A DNA stretch of 64,000 nt from positions 248,001-312,000 of the forward strand of contig NZ_JAAVUY010000006.1 in the NCBI RefSeq assembly GCF_018449695.1, in the 5' to 3' direction. The DNA comes from Bradyrhizobium sp. dw_411 (GTDB lineage: Bacteria; Pseudomonadota; Alphaproteobacteria; Rhizobiales; Xanthobacteraceae). The number at the start of each line of letters is the position of its first letter. Position 1 is the stretch's first letter. Positions 7,286-14,971 of this stretch are shown here, in pieces. The notes beneath the pieces are model-generated. The model made no database searches. It saw nothing but the letters and a program-made list of their open reading frames with translations, and was not told the origin of the DNA. The position numbers and the translations under genes are program-made.

Positions 7286-8877
7286 GGCGACACCTCCGGC
7301 GGCATTGGAATCCTTGCGCCGCCAGCAAGCCAGTCGCTGTAGGTGCGAAACTTCAATCCGAGCTTTTCGTAATGGACCCGGAGATAGCGGTCGCTGCCGC
7401 GCGTCACGGCGTCCGGCCTGATCGTCTGCACCTCCTGCGCGATCACGCCGACATAGGCCTTGTGACTGCCGAGATAGCTGAAGCGATAGTAGCCGAGGCC
7501 GTTATCGAGATGGCCAAGCAGGACAAGGTCGTGCTTCAGCGCGAGGTCGGAGCGCCGGCCACCACCGCCACCGCCACGGAAGCCGCCACCTCCACCGCCT
7601 CGGAAGCCGCCACCGCCGCCACCCCCGCGGAAACCACCCCCGCCACCGCCACGGAATCCGCCGCCGCCAGCGCTGGCAAAGCTCGCCCGGCCACGCGCGG
7701 ATGCGGCAGCGGCTGCGCGGCCCGACGACACATTGAGGGCCCCTCCTCCGCCGCCTCGCGCCCGGTTCGCCGCGGCGCGATTGCCTCCGGCGCCCTGCTT
7801 CGCGCGATTGGCGGCATTACCCTTGCGATCGGCCGTGCTGGGACGATTGGCACCTGCGCGATCGCCGCGGTTGCCGGCGCGATCGCCACCACGATCTCCT
7901 GCACGATCGCCAATGTTGCCCGCGCGATCGCCACCACCCGGACGGTCCTTTCCCGGGTTGAGTACTTGCTGCCCGCCCTTGCCGCGGAAATCCATCCGGT
8001 CGGCCGCTCCGGCGCGCATGTTGTTGTTGCCGAAGCGCTGTTGGACGTTTGCATTGTTGTATCGGACGCCCTGCCGGTGCGCGGGATTGTGGTTCCAGAC
8101 GTTGGTGGTGCGATGGTTGACATAGACATTGCGGTTGCCCCAGTTGCACCCGCCGCCCCAGTAATTGCCCCAGCGGCCGATCGCCCAGGCGGCGCCAAAG
8201 GCGACGCCGGCCGCGACCACCCCGGCGCCAATGTAGGACGGATAGCCGAAATAATAGGGCGGGTAGTCCGCATAGGGCCACGCACCGTAGACAATCGCGG
8301 GTTCGTAATAGGGAACATACATCGTGTCGGGATCGGTCGGCTCGATCACGATCACCTGCTTGTTCTCCTGTTGCTTGACCGTGACCTTCTGCTGCTTCGT
8401 GGTTGAAAGCTTGTTGTTGCTTCGCGCTTTCTCCCGCAGGCGCTGGATCGCGTCCATCAGGTCGGCCTGCTGCGCGAGCATCGCGTCGCCGAGACTCTTG
8501 GTCCAGTCGAGCTTGTCGCTCATCATGTCGAGCACCGAGGGCGTCGCGGTCAGCGCCTTGACACTGTCATCCCAGGATTTCTTGTCGACTGCGGCCTTGA
8601 GCGTATCGCCCTTGAGATTCTTGTTCTCCTTCACAAAGCGATCGGCTTCCACGACCTCGAGCGGATAGGTTGCCGCGGCGAGCATGTTGGCGAGCAGCGC
8701 ATCCGGATAAAGCGCGATCGGCGCAACCAGAGCCTCCAGCTGCTCCGGCTTCAGCAGCGTCTGCTCGGGCGGTGACGACACCGGTGGCGATGTTGCGGCG
8801 GGCTGTTGCGCCACCGCGCCCACGGCCGTCGCGACCACAATTACCAATGCCAATAGCACGCTTCCGCTACGCAACAT
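7282..8877 (-). CDS. DUF3300 protein with S74-like C-terminal domain
   Basis: 531 residues from ATG at 8877, eight bases after GAGGGAGA (an ATG at 8883 is too close to that site). Parts in order: signal peptide (to about 26), DUF3300 domain (about 40-250; LVAPIALYPDALLANMLAAATYP), an Asn/Arg/Gly/Asp-rich linker, a Gly/Phe/Arg tract of FRGGGGG repeats (about 385-435), and a final 85-residue segment. That last segment (SDLALKHDLVLLGHL...YVGVIAQEVQTIRPDAV...YLRVHYEKLG) resembles the peptidase S74 / tail-fibre intramolecular chaperone domain. Probably an exported envelope protein. The fusion is the notable point. Confidence 0.8.
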   Translation of the reverse strand: MLRSGSVLLALVIVVATAVGAVAQQPAATSPPVSSPPEQTLLKPEQLEALVAPIALYPDALLANMLAAATYPLEVVEADRFVKENKNLKGDTLKAAVDKKSWDDSVKALTATPSVLDMMSDKLDWTKSLGDAMLAQQADLMDAIQRLREKARSNNKLSTTKQQKVTVKQQENKQVIVIEPTDPDTMYVPYYEPAIVYGAWPYADYPPYYFGYPSYIGAGVVAAGVAFGAAWAIGRWGNYWGGGCNWGNRNVYVNHRTTNVWNHNPAHRQGVRYNNANVQQRFGNNNMRAGAADRMDFRGKGGQQVLNPGKDRPGGGDRAGNIGDRAGDRGGDRAGNRGDRAGANRPSTADRKGNAANRAKQGAGGNRAAANRARGGGGGALNVSSGRAAAAASARGRASFASAGGGGFRGGGGGGFRGGGGGGGFRGGGGGGFRGGGGGGRRSDLALKHDLVLLGHLDNGLGYYRFSYLGSHKAYVGVIAQEVQTIRPDAVTRGSDRYLRVHYEKLGLKFRTYSDWLAGGARIPMPPEVSP

Positions 8878-9095
8878 GAGCATTCTCCCTCAAGGCCAGC
8901 GCCATCGCGAAACCGACCGACAAAATTGCCGGCTATCCATCGAGCTCTATTTTACGTAGCGAGCGGCGGTTTGATGTTCTACGCGGCCGACGCTTTGGCC
9001 ACCGGCGGGTAGGCCAGAACGTCACCAAGTAGTGAAATCAACCCGCGGCGCCCGTTCATCTGTCGTGGCTGTTCTGATCCGGAGCTCACCCCCAG

Positions 9096-9383
9096 TCAGC
9101 ACCTGGTAATGACCTGGCCATAGGCGTTTGTCACCTGCACGCAGCCCGGTCTGGCCACATAGGCGCCGGCCGCGGCGGCAGCCGTACCAACGGCAACCGC
9201 ACGGCGCGTCGTTCTGCGGGCAACCCCGGCATAGCTCATGGGCGTCAGCGGGCGTCCGATTCTTGCCTCCGAAACCGAGACAAGCCCGCCTTCAATGCTG
9301 GCCGTGCCGTTCCAGAGCAGCCCTCCTGAAAAGGTCGCGGCGGCGGCGAGAAGGACGATAATCTTTCGTGGCAAAATGATCAT
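9096..9383 (-). CDS. Small secreted Ala-rich protein
   Basis: 95 residues. Hydrophobic N-terminus (KIIVLLAAAATFSGGLLW), a Thr/Arg/Ala-rich middle and a C-terminal pair of cysteines (RPGCVQVTNAYGQVITRC). The ATG overlaps the stop of the upstream DUF2092 gene (ATGA), so it is the second gene of a two-gene operon under the box at 10234. The same C-terminal motif (CV.V....G....C) occurs in small exported rhizobial proteins. Function unknown. Confidence 0.65.
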   Translation of the reverse strand: MIILPRKIIVLLAAAATFSGGLLWNGTASIEGGLVSVSEARIGRPLTPMSYAGVARRTTRRAVAVGTAAAAAGAYVARPGCVQVTNAYGQVITRC

Positions 9384-10180
9384 TTGCTGGCTCCAGCTGC
9401 TATGCCCGGGGGCACTTCATCAAATTCGAGCATGACATCATCCTCGAGACTTGCCTTGATCGCGCCCTCCGGCGGCTTGAAGTCGAAGGCCGCGGCATCC
9501 GCAATCGCGTCCGTCTTCCAGTCCTTGATCCGCAGCGAGTATTGGGGGGCACCGGCAAGCGTCTTGCTGGTGATCACATATTTGCGCGGGATCGGCTGTG
9601 CGCCGGCCTGGATCCAGATCTGCCAGTCGGTGTCGTGTCCACGAAACGCGAGGTGCTCGCACTCGATGCCGTCGACCACCCCCTGGCCGACATGATGGCC
9701 CTCGATGATATCGGAGGTAAGTACCTCGAAGGAATTTGACAGCAGCAGATCAGCGCCAGGCAGCGCGCCACCCGTCTTTGCCTGAATGCCATCGATGAGT
9801 TGATCAACCGTGCCGGGCATGTCCGCCTGCACATAGGCCTTGGCGTTGTTGCCGTAGAGCGAGACGGTTTTGCCGTTATAGACCAGTTCGACATCGGCAT
9901 AGCCGCCCGTACGCTTGACACGGAGCTTATCGGGCCGTGTCATCTTAAACTGACCGGAACTCGACAACTGGATCTTCTCCAATTCCGGCGTGATCACTTC
10001 GATGTCGCTATCGAAACTCGCCGTGATGGATTTCTGCCCGGCGGTGTAATCCGCCATCGCCTTCAGCAAAGCCGCGGAATCGTCAGCTCGCGCGACTGGA
10101 CCGATCGCGGCCACGAGTACGGCGATTGAGGAGGCCGTTAAGAAAACTCGCACCCATACGCGAAGACTTCTACTGCTCAT
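9380..10180 (-). CDS. DUF2092 family periplasmic protein (LolA-like)
   Basis: 266 residues. After a signal peptide (to about 34, GPVARA), the sequence matches DUF2092: FKMTRPDKLRVKRTGGYADVELVYNGKTVSLY and EGHHVGQGVVDGIECEHLAFRG. The fold is thought to be like the lipoprotein carrier LolA, so lipid or lipoprotein binding in the periplasm is possible but unproven. The start at 10180 has GGAGG upstream. A longer frame to 10240 would overlap the FixK-type box at 10234-10247, so the shorter start is chosen. Translationally coupled to the next gene. Confidence 0.78.
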   Translation of the reverse strand: MSSRSLRVWVRVFLTASSIAVLVAAIGPVARADDSAALLKAMADYTAGQKSITASFDSDIEVITPELEKIQLSSSGQFKMTRPDKLRVKRTGGYADVELVYNGKTVSLYGNNAKAYVQADMPGTVDQLIDGIQAKTGGALPGADLLLSNSFEVLTSDIIEGHHVGQGVVDGIECEHLAFRGHDTDWQIWIQAGAQPIPRKYVITSKTLAGAPQYSLRIKDWKTDAIADAAAFDFKPPEGAIKASLEDDVMLEFDEVPPGIAAGASK

Positions 10181-10233
10181 GTCGATCCTCCATGCGTTAC
10201 GCGGCAACTCTGGGTGGGCCACACCATCGAGGC

Positions 10234-10247
10234 TTGACATGAATCAA
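10234..10247. promoter_or_regulatory. FixK/FNR-type box (TTGACATGAATCAA)
   Basis: Half-sites TTGAC and ATCAA around N4, 54 bases upstream of the DUF2092 start. One base from the consensus TTGAT-N4-ATCAA. Confidence 0.65.
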
Positions 10248-10368
10248 GGTCGAAGCACGAAAGTCTACGGTCCCCGGCAGGCTGCTCATGGAAGGCTCGG
10301 CTGATACTTCAGGTCCAGCACAAGTTCGCGGTTCCGCGGGCCGCAGACCAATCAGCACCTGCTTTAGA

Positions 10369-10782
10369 TCAATCAAGGCGGCAGCGGTGATATTTGACCT
10401 CCATGCCCTCGATGCCCGGGAACACCCGCATGATGCTGTCGTCATCGACGACTTTCAGCACGAACTGGACATTGGAGAGCATGATGTCGGTGGCGCAGGC
10501 TGCGATCAGGTTGAGACTCTGCCCCTCTTCCTTTCGCGTCTTGATCCTGCACTTGGCGAACTTGCCCCGGAGCTGGTCTGCCTGGATGATGAAACCGCCG
10601 CCATGAACGCTGGAAAATTCGGCGAAATCTATTTGTTGTGCGCGACCGCGTCGAACGAACACCTTGTCGCATTTATCAGCATCGGGAGCCCAGGCGCCGG
10701 AGAGTTCTGCAGCCGCGGCATATTCGGGCAGCAGGAGGGCCAACATCGCAATAGCCCCCAGAACCTTTCGGACGCCTCTCAT
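10369..10782 (-). CDS. Secreted hypothetical protein
   Basis: 137 residues. Signal peptide (to about 24, EYAAA), then a compact domain with four cysteines (DADKCDKVF, KFAKCRIKT, IAACATD, KYHRCRLD), probably disulfide-bonded in the periplasm. ATG at 10782 has GGAGGAG upstream. It is 25 bases downstream of the HlyD-family gene and may be the third gene of that operon. No family recognised with certainty. Confidence 0.65.
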   Translation of the reverse strand: MRGVRKVLGAIAMLALLLPEYAAAAELSGAWAPDADKCDKVFVRRGRAQQIDFAEFSSVHGGGFIIQADQLRGKFAKCRIKTRKEEGQSLNLIAACATDIMLSNVQFVLKVVDDDSIMRVFPGIEGMEVKYHRCRLD

Positions 10783-10807
10783 ATTACACTCCTCCGCAAC
10801 GAAGGCA

Positions 10808-12037
10808 TCAGTGACCGCTCAACACCAGCGTCTTGATCGGCAGCAACAGCGCCTGAATTCGCAGCAGCATGGCGTGGACCAACCCAACGGCATCGACCGC
10901 ATGCAGCACAAACCCCTTCAAGGCACCGGTATCCTTTGCGGCGATCACCTCGTGATTGCTGGTATAGGCATTGACGATACAGCTGCTGCCGGCTGTCACG
11001 TCGGCAAGACCGTCCTTCTCGATGGGCTCGAGGAACGCGAAAATCGTCCCGGGTTTGACCGCGCCGGCATCGATGAGTACCTCGCCGCCGCGGAATTGGC
11101 CGGCCGCGATATAGTCCTGCACGCTGGTAATGACCATCGGGACGATGGTCCATGGCAGCGACGTGCATGCCGCTTCGGCGACCATGCCCGGCTTCAACAC
11201 TTGCGCCTCGATCTGTCCGAAGCCTGCCTGCAGCCCGCGTTGGCCGGCACCTTCCGGAATCAGCACGCCGGCGGGCCGCATCAGCGGGTTCACAACGTCA
11301 CCGGGGCGCAGGAAGAACTGTTCCACCCGTCCGTCGACACCGGCGCGGATCACCGTCTTGTCCAGATCGACCTGCGCCTGGTCGAGTGCGGCTTCGGCGC
11401 TGGCTTTGGCTGCCGGAAGGAGCGCCGAAAGCTGGACTTCCGCTGACTGTTTGGAGGCGGCTGCGGCATCGATGGCGGCCTGCCTGCCGTCAACGAGGAC
11501 TTGCAGCTTTTCGATATCTCGTTGTGGCACGATACCGGGATTGCGGCGCTGCAGCTCACTCTTCACATCGAGTTCGTCCTTGGCCTGTTTCAAGTCGCTG
11601 TTGGCCTGCTGGACCTGCGCCTCCGACTTGATTACGTCGACTTTCGCGGAAACGAGTTGGGCGTCGACCTCGGCGATCCTGCGTTTTGCGGTTTCGAACG
11701 CCGCCTGTTGTTTCGAACTATCGAGCGTGAAGAGCACGTCGCCTTTCCTGATCGGCTCGCTGAAGCCCACCTTGACCTCCGCGACGCGCCCCGACCCCTC
11801 GGGCAGGATCGGCATCGTCCTGAAAAACAGTACCGCCGATGTCGTCGAGGGGTGAAAGTAGAAGATCATGGTGATGAGCGCGATGGTGAGCATCACGCAT
11901 CCGGTTATGCCCCATCGAAGCTCATACCACATCGAGAACAATGTGATTTCCTGACCGATACGCTTACCTTGGCGATAGCGGCGGTACAGATAATCAGGCA
12001 CCAGGGTGAACAGCGAACACAGCATCAACTCAAACAT
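10808..12037 (-). CDS. HlyD family membrane fusion protein
   Basis: 409 residues. An N-terminal membrane segment (about 46-68) is followed by a biotinyl-lipoyl-like half motif (GRVAEVKVGFSEPIRKGDVLFTLD), a long coiled coil (about 115-220, Ala/Gln/Lys-rich) and the second half (KTVIRAGVDGRVEQFFLRPGDVV). This is the layout of periplasmic adaptor subunits that link an inner-membrane pump to an outer-membrane channel. It overlaps the upstream 157-residue membrane protein gene by eight bases. No pump ATPase/permease or outer-membrane channel lies nearby, so it resembles the YibH/EmrA-like stand-alone adaptors. Substrate unknown. Confidence 0.8.
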   Translation of the reverse strand: MFELMLCSLFTLVPDYLYRRYRQGKRIGQEITLFSMWYELRWGITGCVMLTIALITMIFYFHPSTTSAVLFFRTMPILPEGSGRVAEVKVGFSEPIRKGDVLFTLDSSKQQAAFETAKRRIAEVDAQLVSAKVDVIKSEAQVQQANSDLKQAKDELDVKSELQRRNPGIVPQRDIEKLQVLVDGRQAAIDAAAASKQSAEVQLSALLPAAKASAEAALDQAQVDLDKTVIRAGVDGRVEQFFLRPGDVVNPLMRPAGVLIPEGAGQRGLQAGFGQIEAQVLKPGMVAEAACTSLPWTIVPMVITSVQDYIAAGQFRGGEVLIDAGAVKPGTIFAFLEPIEKDGLADVTAGSSCIVNAYTSNHEVIAAKDTGALKGFVLHAVDAVGLVHAMLLRIQALLLPIKTLVLSGH

Positions 12038-12503
12038 GGCTGCCGGCCTCCTTCGCGGGAGCGCTCACATGCCTGGCAGGGACGGGCGCAGCGCGGTGGG
12101 ATGCCGGCGTGGCTTGAACGGCTGTCGCTTCATCCGCAGTCGCGCCGACGACAACGTCTTCGGAATCCGCAATTTTCTCGACCGATCCGGCGATACGGGC
12201 CAGCGGCGTGCTGAAGTCGGGCAGATCGATCAAGGCCAGCAGCAGACCGGCAATCCAGAAGATGTGCATATGGGTAAAGAGCGAGATCAGGCCCAGCACG
12301 GCGACGATCTCGAATTGCAGCTTCTGCGACTTGTGCGCCATTCGCTCCGGCAGCGAGTGCAACCGCAAATAGACGTTGCCAATACCCAGGATTGCCGCGA
12401 TCAGGAAGATGCCCATCGCGATCATCAGCACATCCGTCTCGCCGGGCTTGACGACGTAGAACGGCAGGTGATGAGGCGTCAACGGATGAAGCTGATCGGT
12501 CAT
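12030..12503 (-). CDS. Inner-membrane protein paired with HlyD gene
   Basis: 157 residues with two hydrophobic segments (about 24-45, VLMIAMGIFLIAAILGIGNVYL, and about 66-92) and a soluble Ala/Val/Pro-rich tail. It is the first gene of the operon with the HlyD-family protein, overlapping it by eight bases, so the two probably form a complex. The FixK-type box at 12567-12580 lies 64 bases upstream. Family not named with confidence; pairings of a short membrane protein with an HlyD adaptor (YibI/YibH type) are known. Confidence 0.7.
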   Translation of the reverse strand: MTDQLHPLTPHHLPFYVVKPGETDVLMIAMGIFLIAAILGIGNVYLRLHSLPERMAHKSQKLQFEIVAVLGLISLFTHMHIFWIAGLLLALIDLPDFSTPLARIAGSVEKIADSEDVVVGATADEATAVQATPASHRAAPVPARHVSAPAKEAGSHV

Positions 12504-12566
12504 GAGCGTCGTCCCGGCGACTGCAGTGCGGCGATGCCGAGAGTGCCGGGCTCGACCGGTCGAAGC

Positions 12567-12580
12567 TTGATCTGGATCAA
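12567..12580. promoter_or_regulatory. FixK/FNR-type box (TTGATCTGGATCAA)
   Basis: Perfect dyad TTGATC-N2-GATCAA. It lies between divergent genes, 64 bases from the HlyD operon start (12503) and 73 bases from the gene starting at 12653, so it could serve either or both. Confidence 0.8.
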
Positions 12581-12652
12581 TGGGAGCGGTTCGGGCCCGG
12601 CCCTAGCATTGGAAACCAGAGCCGGTGGATGGCTGAAAAGGAAGGATTTGCC

Positions 12653-13108
12653 ATGCCCCAGAATATCGACGATCTGTTGCCCACGGCGAAAGAGATCCAG
12701 AAGCAAGCCGCCCTCAAGGAAGCAGAAAAGGCCGAGGATTACGCCAGGAAACTGGCCGTCGTCGAAGCGGAAAAACGCGCTTTGATCGACAGGCTCAGCA
12801 AGCCGTCCGGCCTGTCCGAAGACGAGAAGGTCAAGCTTGCTTCGACCGTCATCCAGCGCGCCGTGCGCCACGGCCTCAGCGAGGTGCAGGTGTATCGCTT
12901 CCCCCACACGCTCTGCACCGATCGTGGCCGCGCCATCAATGTGATGGAGCCGGGCTGGGAAAAGACGCTCACCGGCATCCCCCTTGAAATTTTCCAACTC
13001 TGGTCGGACTATTTGAAACCCCGCGGCTATCGCATCCTTTATCAGATTATCGATTTCCCCGGCGGCATGCCTGGAGACATCGGCATCATCATCGCCTGGG
13101 GCGATTGA
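12653..13108 (+). CDS. Hypothetical protein coupled to PPK2
   Basis: 151 residues from ATG at 12653, preceded by AGGAAGGATTTGCC. A charged helical N-terminal half (residues 1-60, Lys/Glu/Ala-rich) is followed by a globular part (VQVYRFPHTLCTDRGRAINVMEPGWEKTLTGI ... YQIIDFPGGMPGDIGI). No catalytic motif is recognised. Its TGA overlaps the ATG of ppk2 (TGATG), and both follow the FixK-type box, so it is probably expressed with and functionally tied to the polyphosphate kinase. Confidence 0.7.
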   Translation: MPQNIDDLLPTAKEIQKQAALKEAEKAEDYARKLAVVEAEKRALIDRLSKPSGLSEDEKVKLASTVIQRAVRHGLSEVQVYRFPHTLCTDRGRAINVMEPGWEKTLTGIPLEIFQLWSDYLKPRGYRILYQIIDFPGGMPGDIGIIIAWGD

Positions 13109-13911
13109 TGTCAGGCGAGAATGACGCTCCGTCGCGGATGAAGCGCAAAGCCTATGAAAAGGAGCTCCGCAAGCTCCAGGTCGAGCTCTGTCATCTGCAG
13201 CAATGGGTGAAGGAGAAGAAGCTGCGGGTGATCATCCTGTTCGAAGGCCGGGATGCCGCTGGCAAGGGCGGCACCATCAAGGCGATCACCGAAAAGGTCA
13301 GCCCGCGCGTGTTCCGGGTTGTCGCCCTCCCTGCACCTTCCGACCGTGAAAAAACCCAGATGTTCGTGCAACGCTATATGCAGCATTTTCCATCCGGAGG
13401 CGAAATCGCCATCTTCGACCGTAGCTGGTACAACCGCGCCGGCGTTGAATATGTCATGGGCTTCTGTTCGCCGGACGAGCACCGGCGCTTCCTGTCGCTG
13501 TGCCCGCAGATCGAGAAATATATCGTCGACGCCGGCATCATCCTGATCAAGTTCTGGCTTGAGGTCGGCAAGGAGGAACAGGAGCGGCGCTTCAGGGCGC
13601 GGATCGACGATCCCTTGAGGCAATGGAAGCTCAGTCCGATGGACACCGAGTCCTACCGGCGCTGGTATGATTATTCGCGCGCACGCGATCTCATGCTGAA
13701 GGCTACCAATTCAAAACACGCGCCGTGGATCGTCATCCGCTCCGATGACAAGCGGCGAGCCCGGCTGAACTGCATCGCGCATGTGTTAAAGACAATTGCG
13801 CACCGGAAGATTTCTCGCGACAAGGTCCGGCTGCCGAAGCGATCCGACAAAAACCGCTATAACGACCAGGCCAACCTGCGCAGAATGACTTTCGTCGCCG
13901 AGCAATATTGA
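13108..13911 (+). CDS. ppk2: Polyphosphate kinase 2 (PPK2)
   Basis: 267 residues, the usual size for a one-domain class I PPK2. Walker A GRDAAGKGG at residues 47-55 and Walker B-like FDRSWYNR at about 103-110 (Asp104, Arg105) are intact. The lid region follows (RFRARIDDPLRQWKLSPMD). These enzymes transfer phosphate between polyphosphate and nucleoside diphosphates, mostly making GTP or ATP from polyphosphate. Placement under a FixK-type box suggests energy supply from stored polyphosphate when respiration is limited. Cytoplasmic. Nucleotide preference cannot be read from the sequence. Confidence 0.92.
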   Translation: MSGENDAPSRMKRKAYEKELRKLQVELCHLQQWVKEKKLRVIILFEGRDAAGKGGTIKAITEKVSPRVFRVVALPAPSDREKTQMFVQRYMQHFPSGGEIAIFDRSWYNRAGVEYVMGFCSPDEHRRFLSLCPQIEKYIVDAGIILIKFWLEVGKEEQERRFRARIDDPLRQWKLSPMDTESYRRWYDYSRARDLMLKATNSKHAPWIVIRSDDKRRARLNCIAHVLKTIAHRKISRDKVRLPKRSDKNRYNDQANLRRMTFVAEQY

Positions 13912-13938
13912 GCCTGGTCGCGCGGGATCGGATCGTGC

Positions 13939-14376
13939 TCACTCCAGCACAATCGACACTCCGCCTACCGCCGCCGATAACTCGACGCCGACCTTGCCAC
14001 CAGCAAGCTGCAGAATTACACCCCTCTCGTTTTGCAACTGCACACCACCGGCACCGGCCGCCAGCGCTCCACCAGCGCCGATCACACCATAGCTTCCCTG
14101 GATATCGCCCGGATTGCGCAGGTTCAGGGCGTGCCCGGACAACTGGGTGGTCGATGCACCGATCGTGAAGCCGACACTCATCCCGGAAACCCGGAACGGA
14201 TAGCGGTGACCTCGGAAGTATAAAACGCCGTGACCGCCGCCTACACCGACGATGAAGCCGCCCTTGGTAAAGACGACGCGGACCGTGCCGGTTTCCGCCT
14301 TCAACGACGGTGCAAAGCCACATGCGAGCAGCATGGTCAGGACGACTCCGCATAATTGAATACGAAAATTTTTCAT
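13939..14376 (-). CDS. Secreted Gly/Val-rich protein, paralog 1
   Basis: 145 residues. Signal peptide (to about 27, PSLKA), then TGTVRVVFTKGGFIVGVGGGHGVLYFRGHRYPF and GAGGALAAGAGGVQLQNERGV, ending with a Val-rich beta-like segment. About half the residues match the next gene (14401-14856) in the same order, so the two are tandem duplicates. The motifs recall lipid-targeted (YSC84/EipA-like) secreted families, but I cannot assign one. Probably periplasmic or surface-associated. Confidence 0.65.
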   Translation of the reverse strand: MKNFRIQLCGVVLTMLLACGFAPSLKAETGTVRVVFTKGGFIVGVGGGHGVLYFRGHRYPFRVSGMSVGFTIGASTTQLSGHALNLRNPGDIQGSYGVIGAGGALAAGAGGVQLQNERGVILQLAGGKVGVELSAAVGGVSIVLE

Positions 14377-14400
14377 AAGATCTTCTCCAATGTTGTCAGG

Positions 14401-14856
14401 TCAGTCTGGTGTCGAACGCGATGGATCCAGTAGGATCACCACCTGGGTGATGTTGGCGGACAGTTCGAGACCTGCCTTGACGCTCTGCAATGTGATGACG
14501 ACGCCCTTTGCATTCCTCAATTGCACGCCGCCGACGCCGCCGGCCAACGCGCCGCCCGCGCCGACCGCCGTATAGAGTCCCGAAAAGTCGGAAAGCTCAT
14601 TGATGTAACTGGCCCGTCCGACCAGTTTGTTGATCGACGCGCCGGCCGTGAGGCCGAGGCTCAAGCCTTGCACCGTGAAAGGATAGTTGCGGTGGCGAAA
14701 GGTCAGAACCCCGTTGCCTCCGCCAGCTCCAACGATAAATCCCGCCTTGGCCACCGTAACACGAACCGTTCCGGTGATGGCGTGCGACGGCGTGGCCACG
14801 CCGACCGCACCAGCGAGTGCCACCAGGACTATCCAGTTAGATCGATGTCTCCTCAC
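14401..14856 (-). CDS. Secreted Gly/Val-rich protein, paralog 2
   Basis: 151 residues from GTG at 14856, preceded by AGGAGTGTAAC. An ATG at 14883 would lack a ribosome site. Signal peptide to about 26 (PSHA). The mature part parallels paralog 1: TGTVRVTVAKAGFIVGAGGG, TFRHRNYPF, GLSLGLTAGAS, AVGAGGALAGGVGGVQLRNAKGV, LELSANI. Downstream paralog 1 follows after 24 bases, so the pair is one transcription unit. No regulator box seen immediately upstream. Confidence 0.65.
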   Translation of the reverse strand: MRRHRSNWIVLVALAGAVGVATPSHAITGTVRVTVAKAGFIVGAGGGNGVLTFRHRNYPFTVQGLSLGLTAGASINKLVGRASYINELSDFSGLYTAVGAGGALAGGVGGVQLRNAKGVVITLQSVKAGLELSANITQVVILLDPSRSTPD

Positions 14857-14971
14857 GTTACACTCCTGCTGTGCAAGGGTCATGGCGGAAATAACCGAAA
14901 ACGCTCAACGGATGCGGGATACGCCGTAATCCCGCCGCGCATTGCGGAATTCGCTTCGTGACCATCCTCGC

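Noticed and set aside
7150..8406. Long plus-strand open frame (about 418 residues)
   Set aside because: It is the antisense of the GC-rich DUF3300 gene and has Ala/Arg/Pro-rich composition with no family match or ribosome site.
10354..10369. TTTAGATCAATCAA as another FixK-type box
   Set aside because: Only one half-site fits and it lies at the end of a gene rather than upstream of one.
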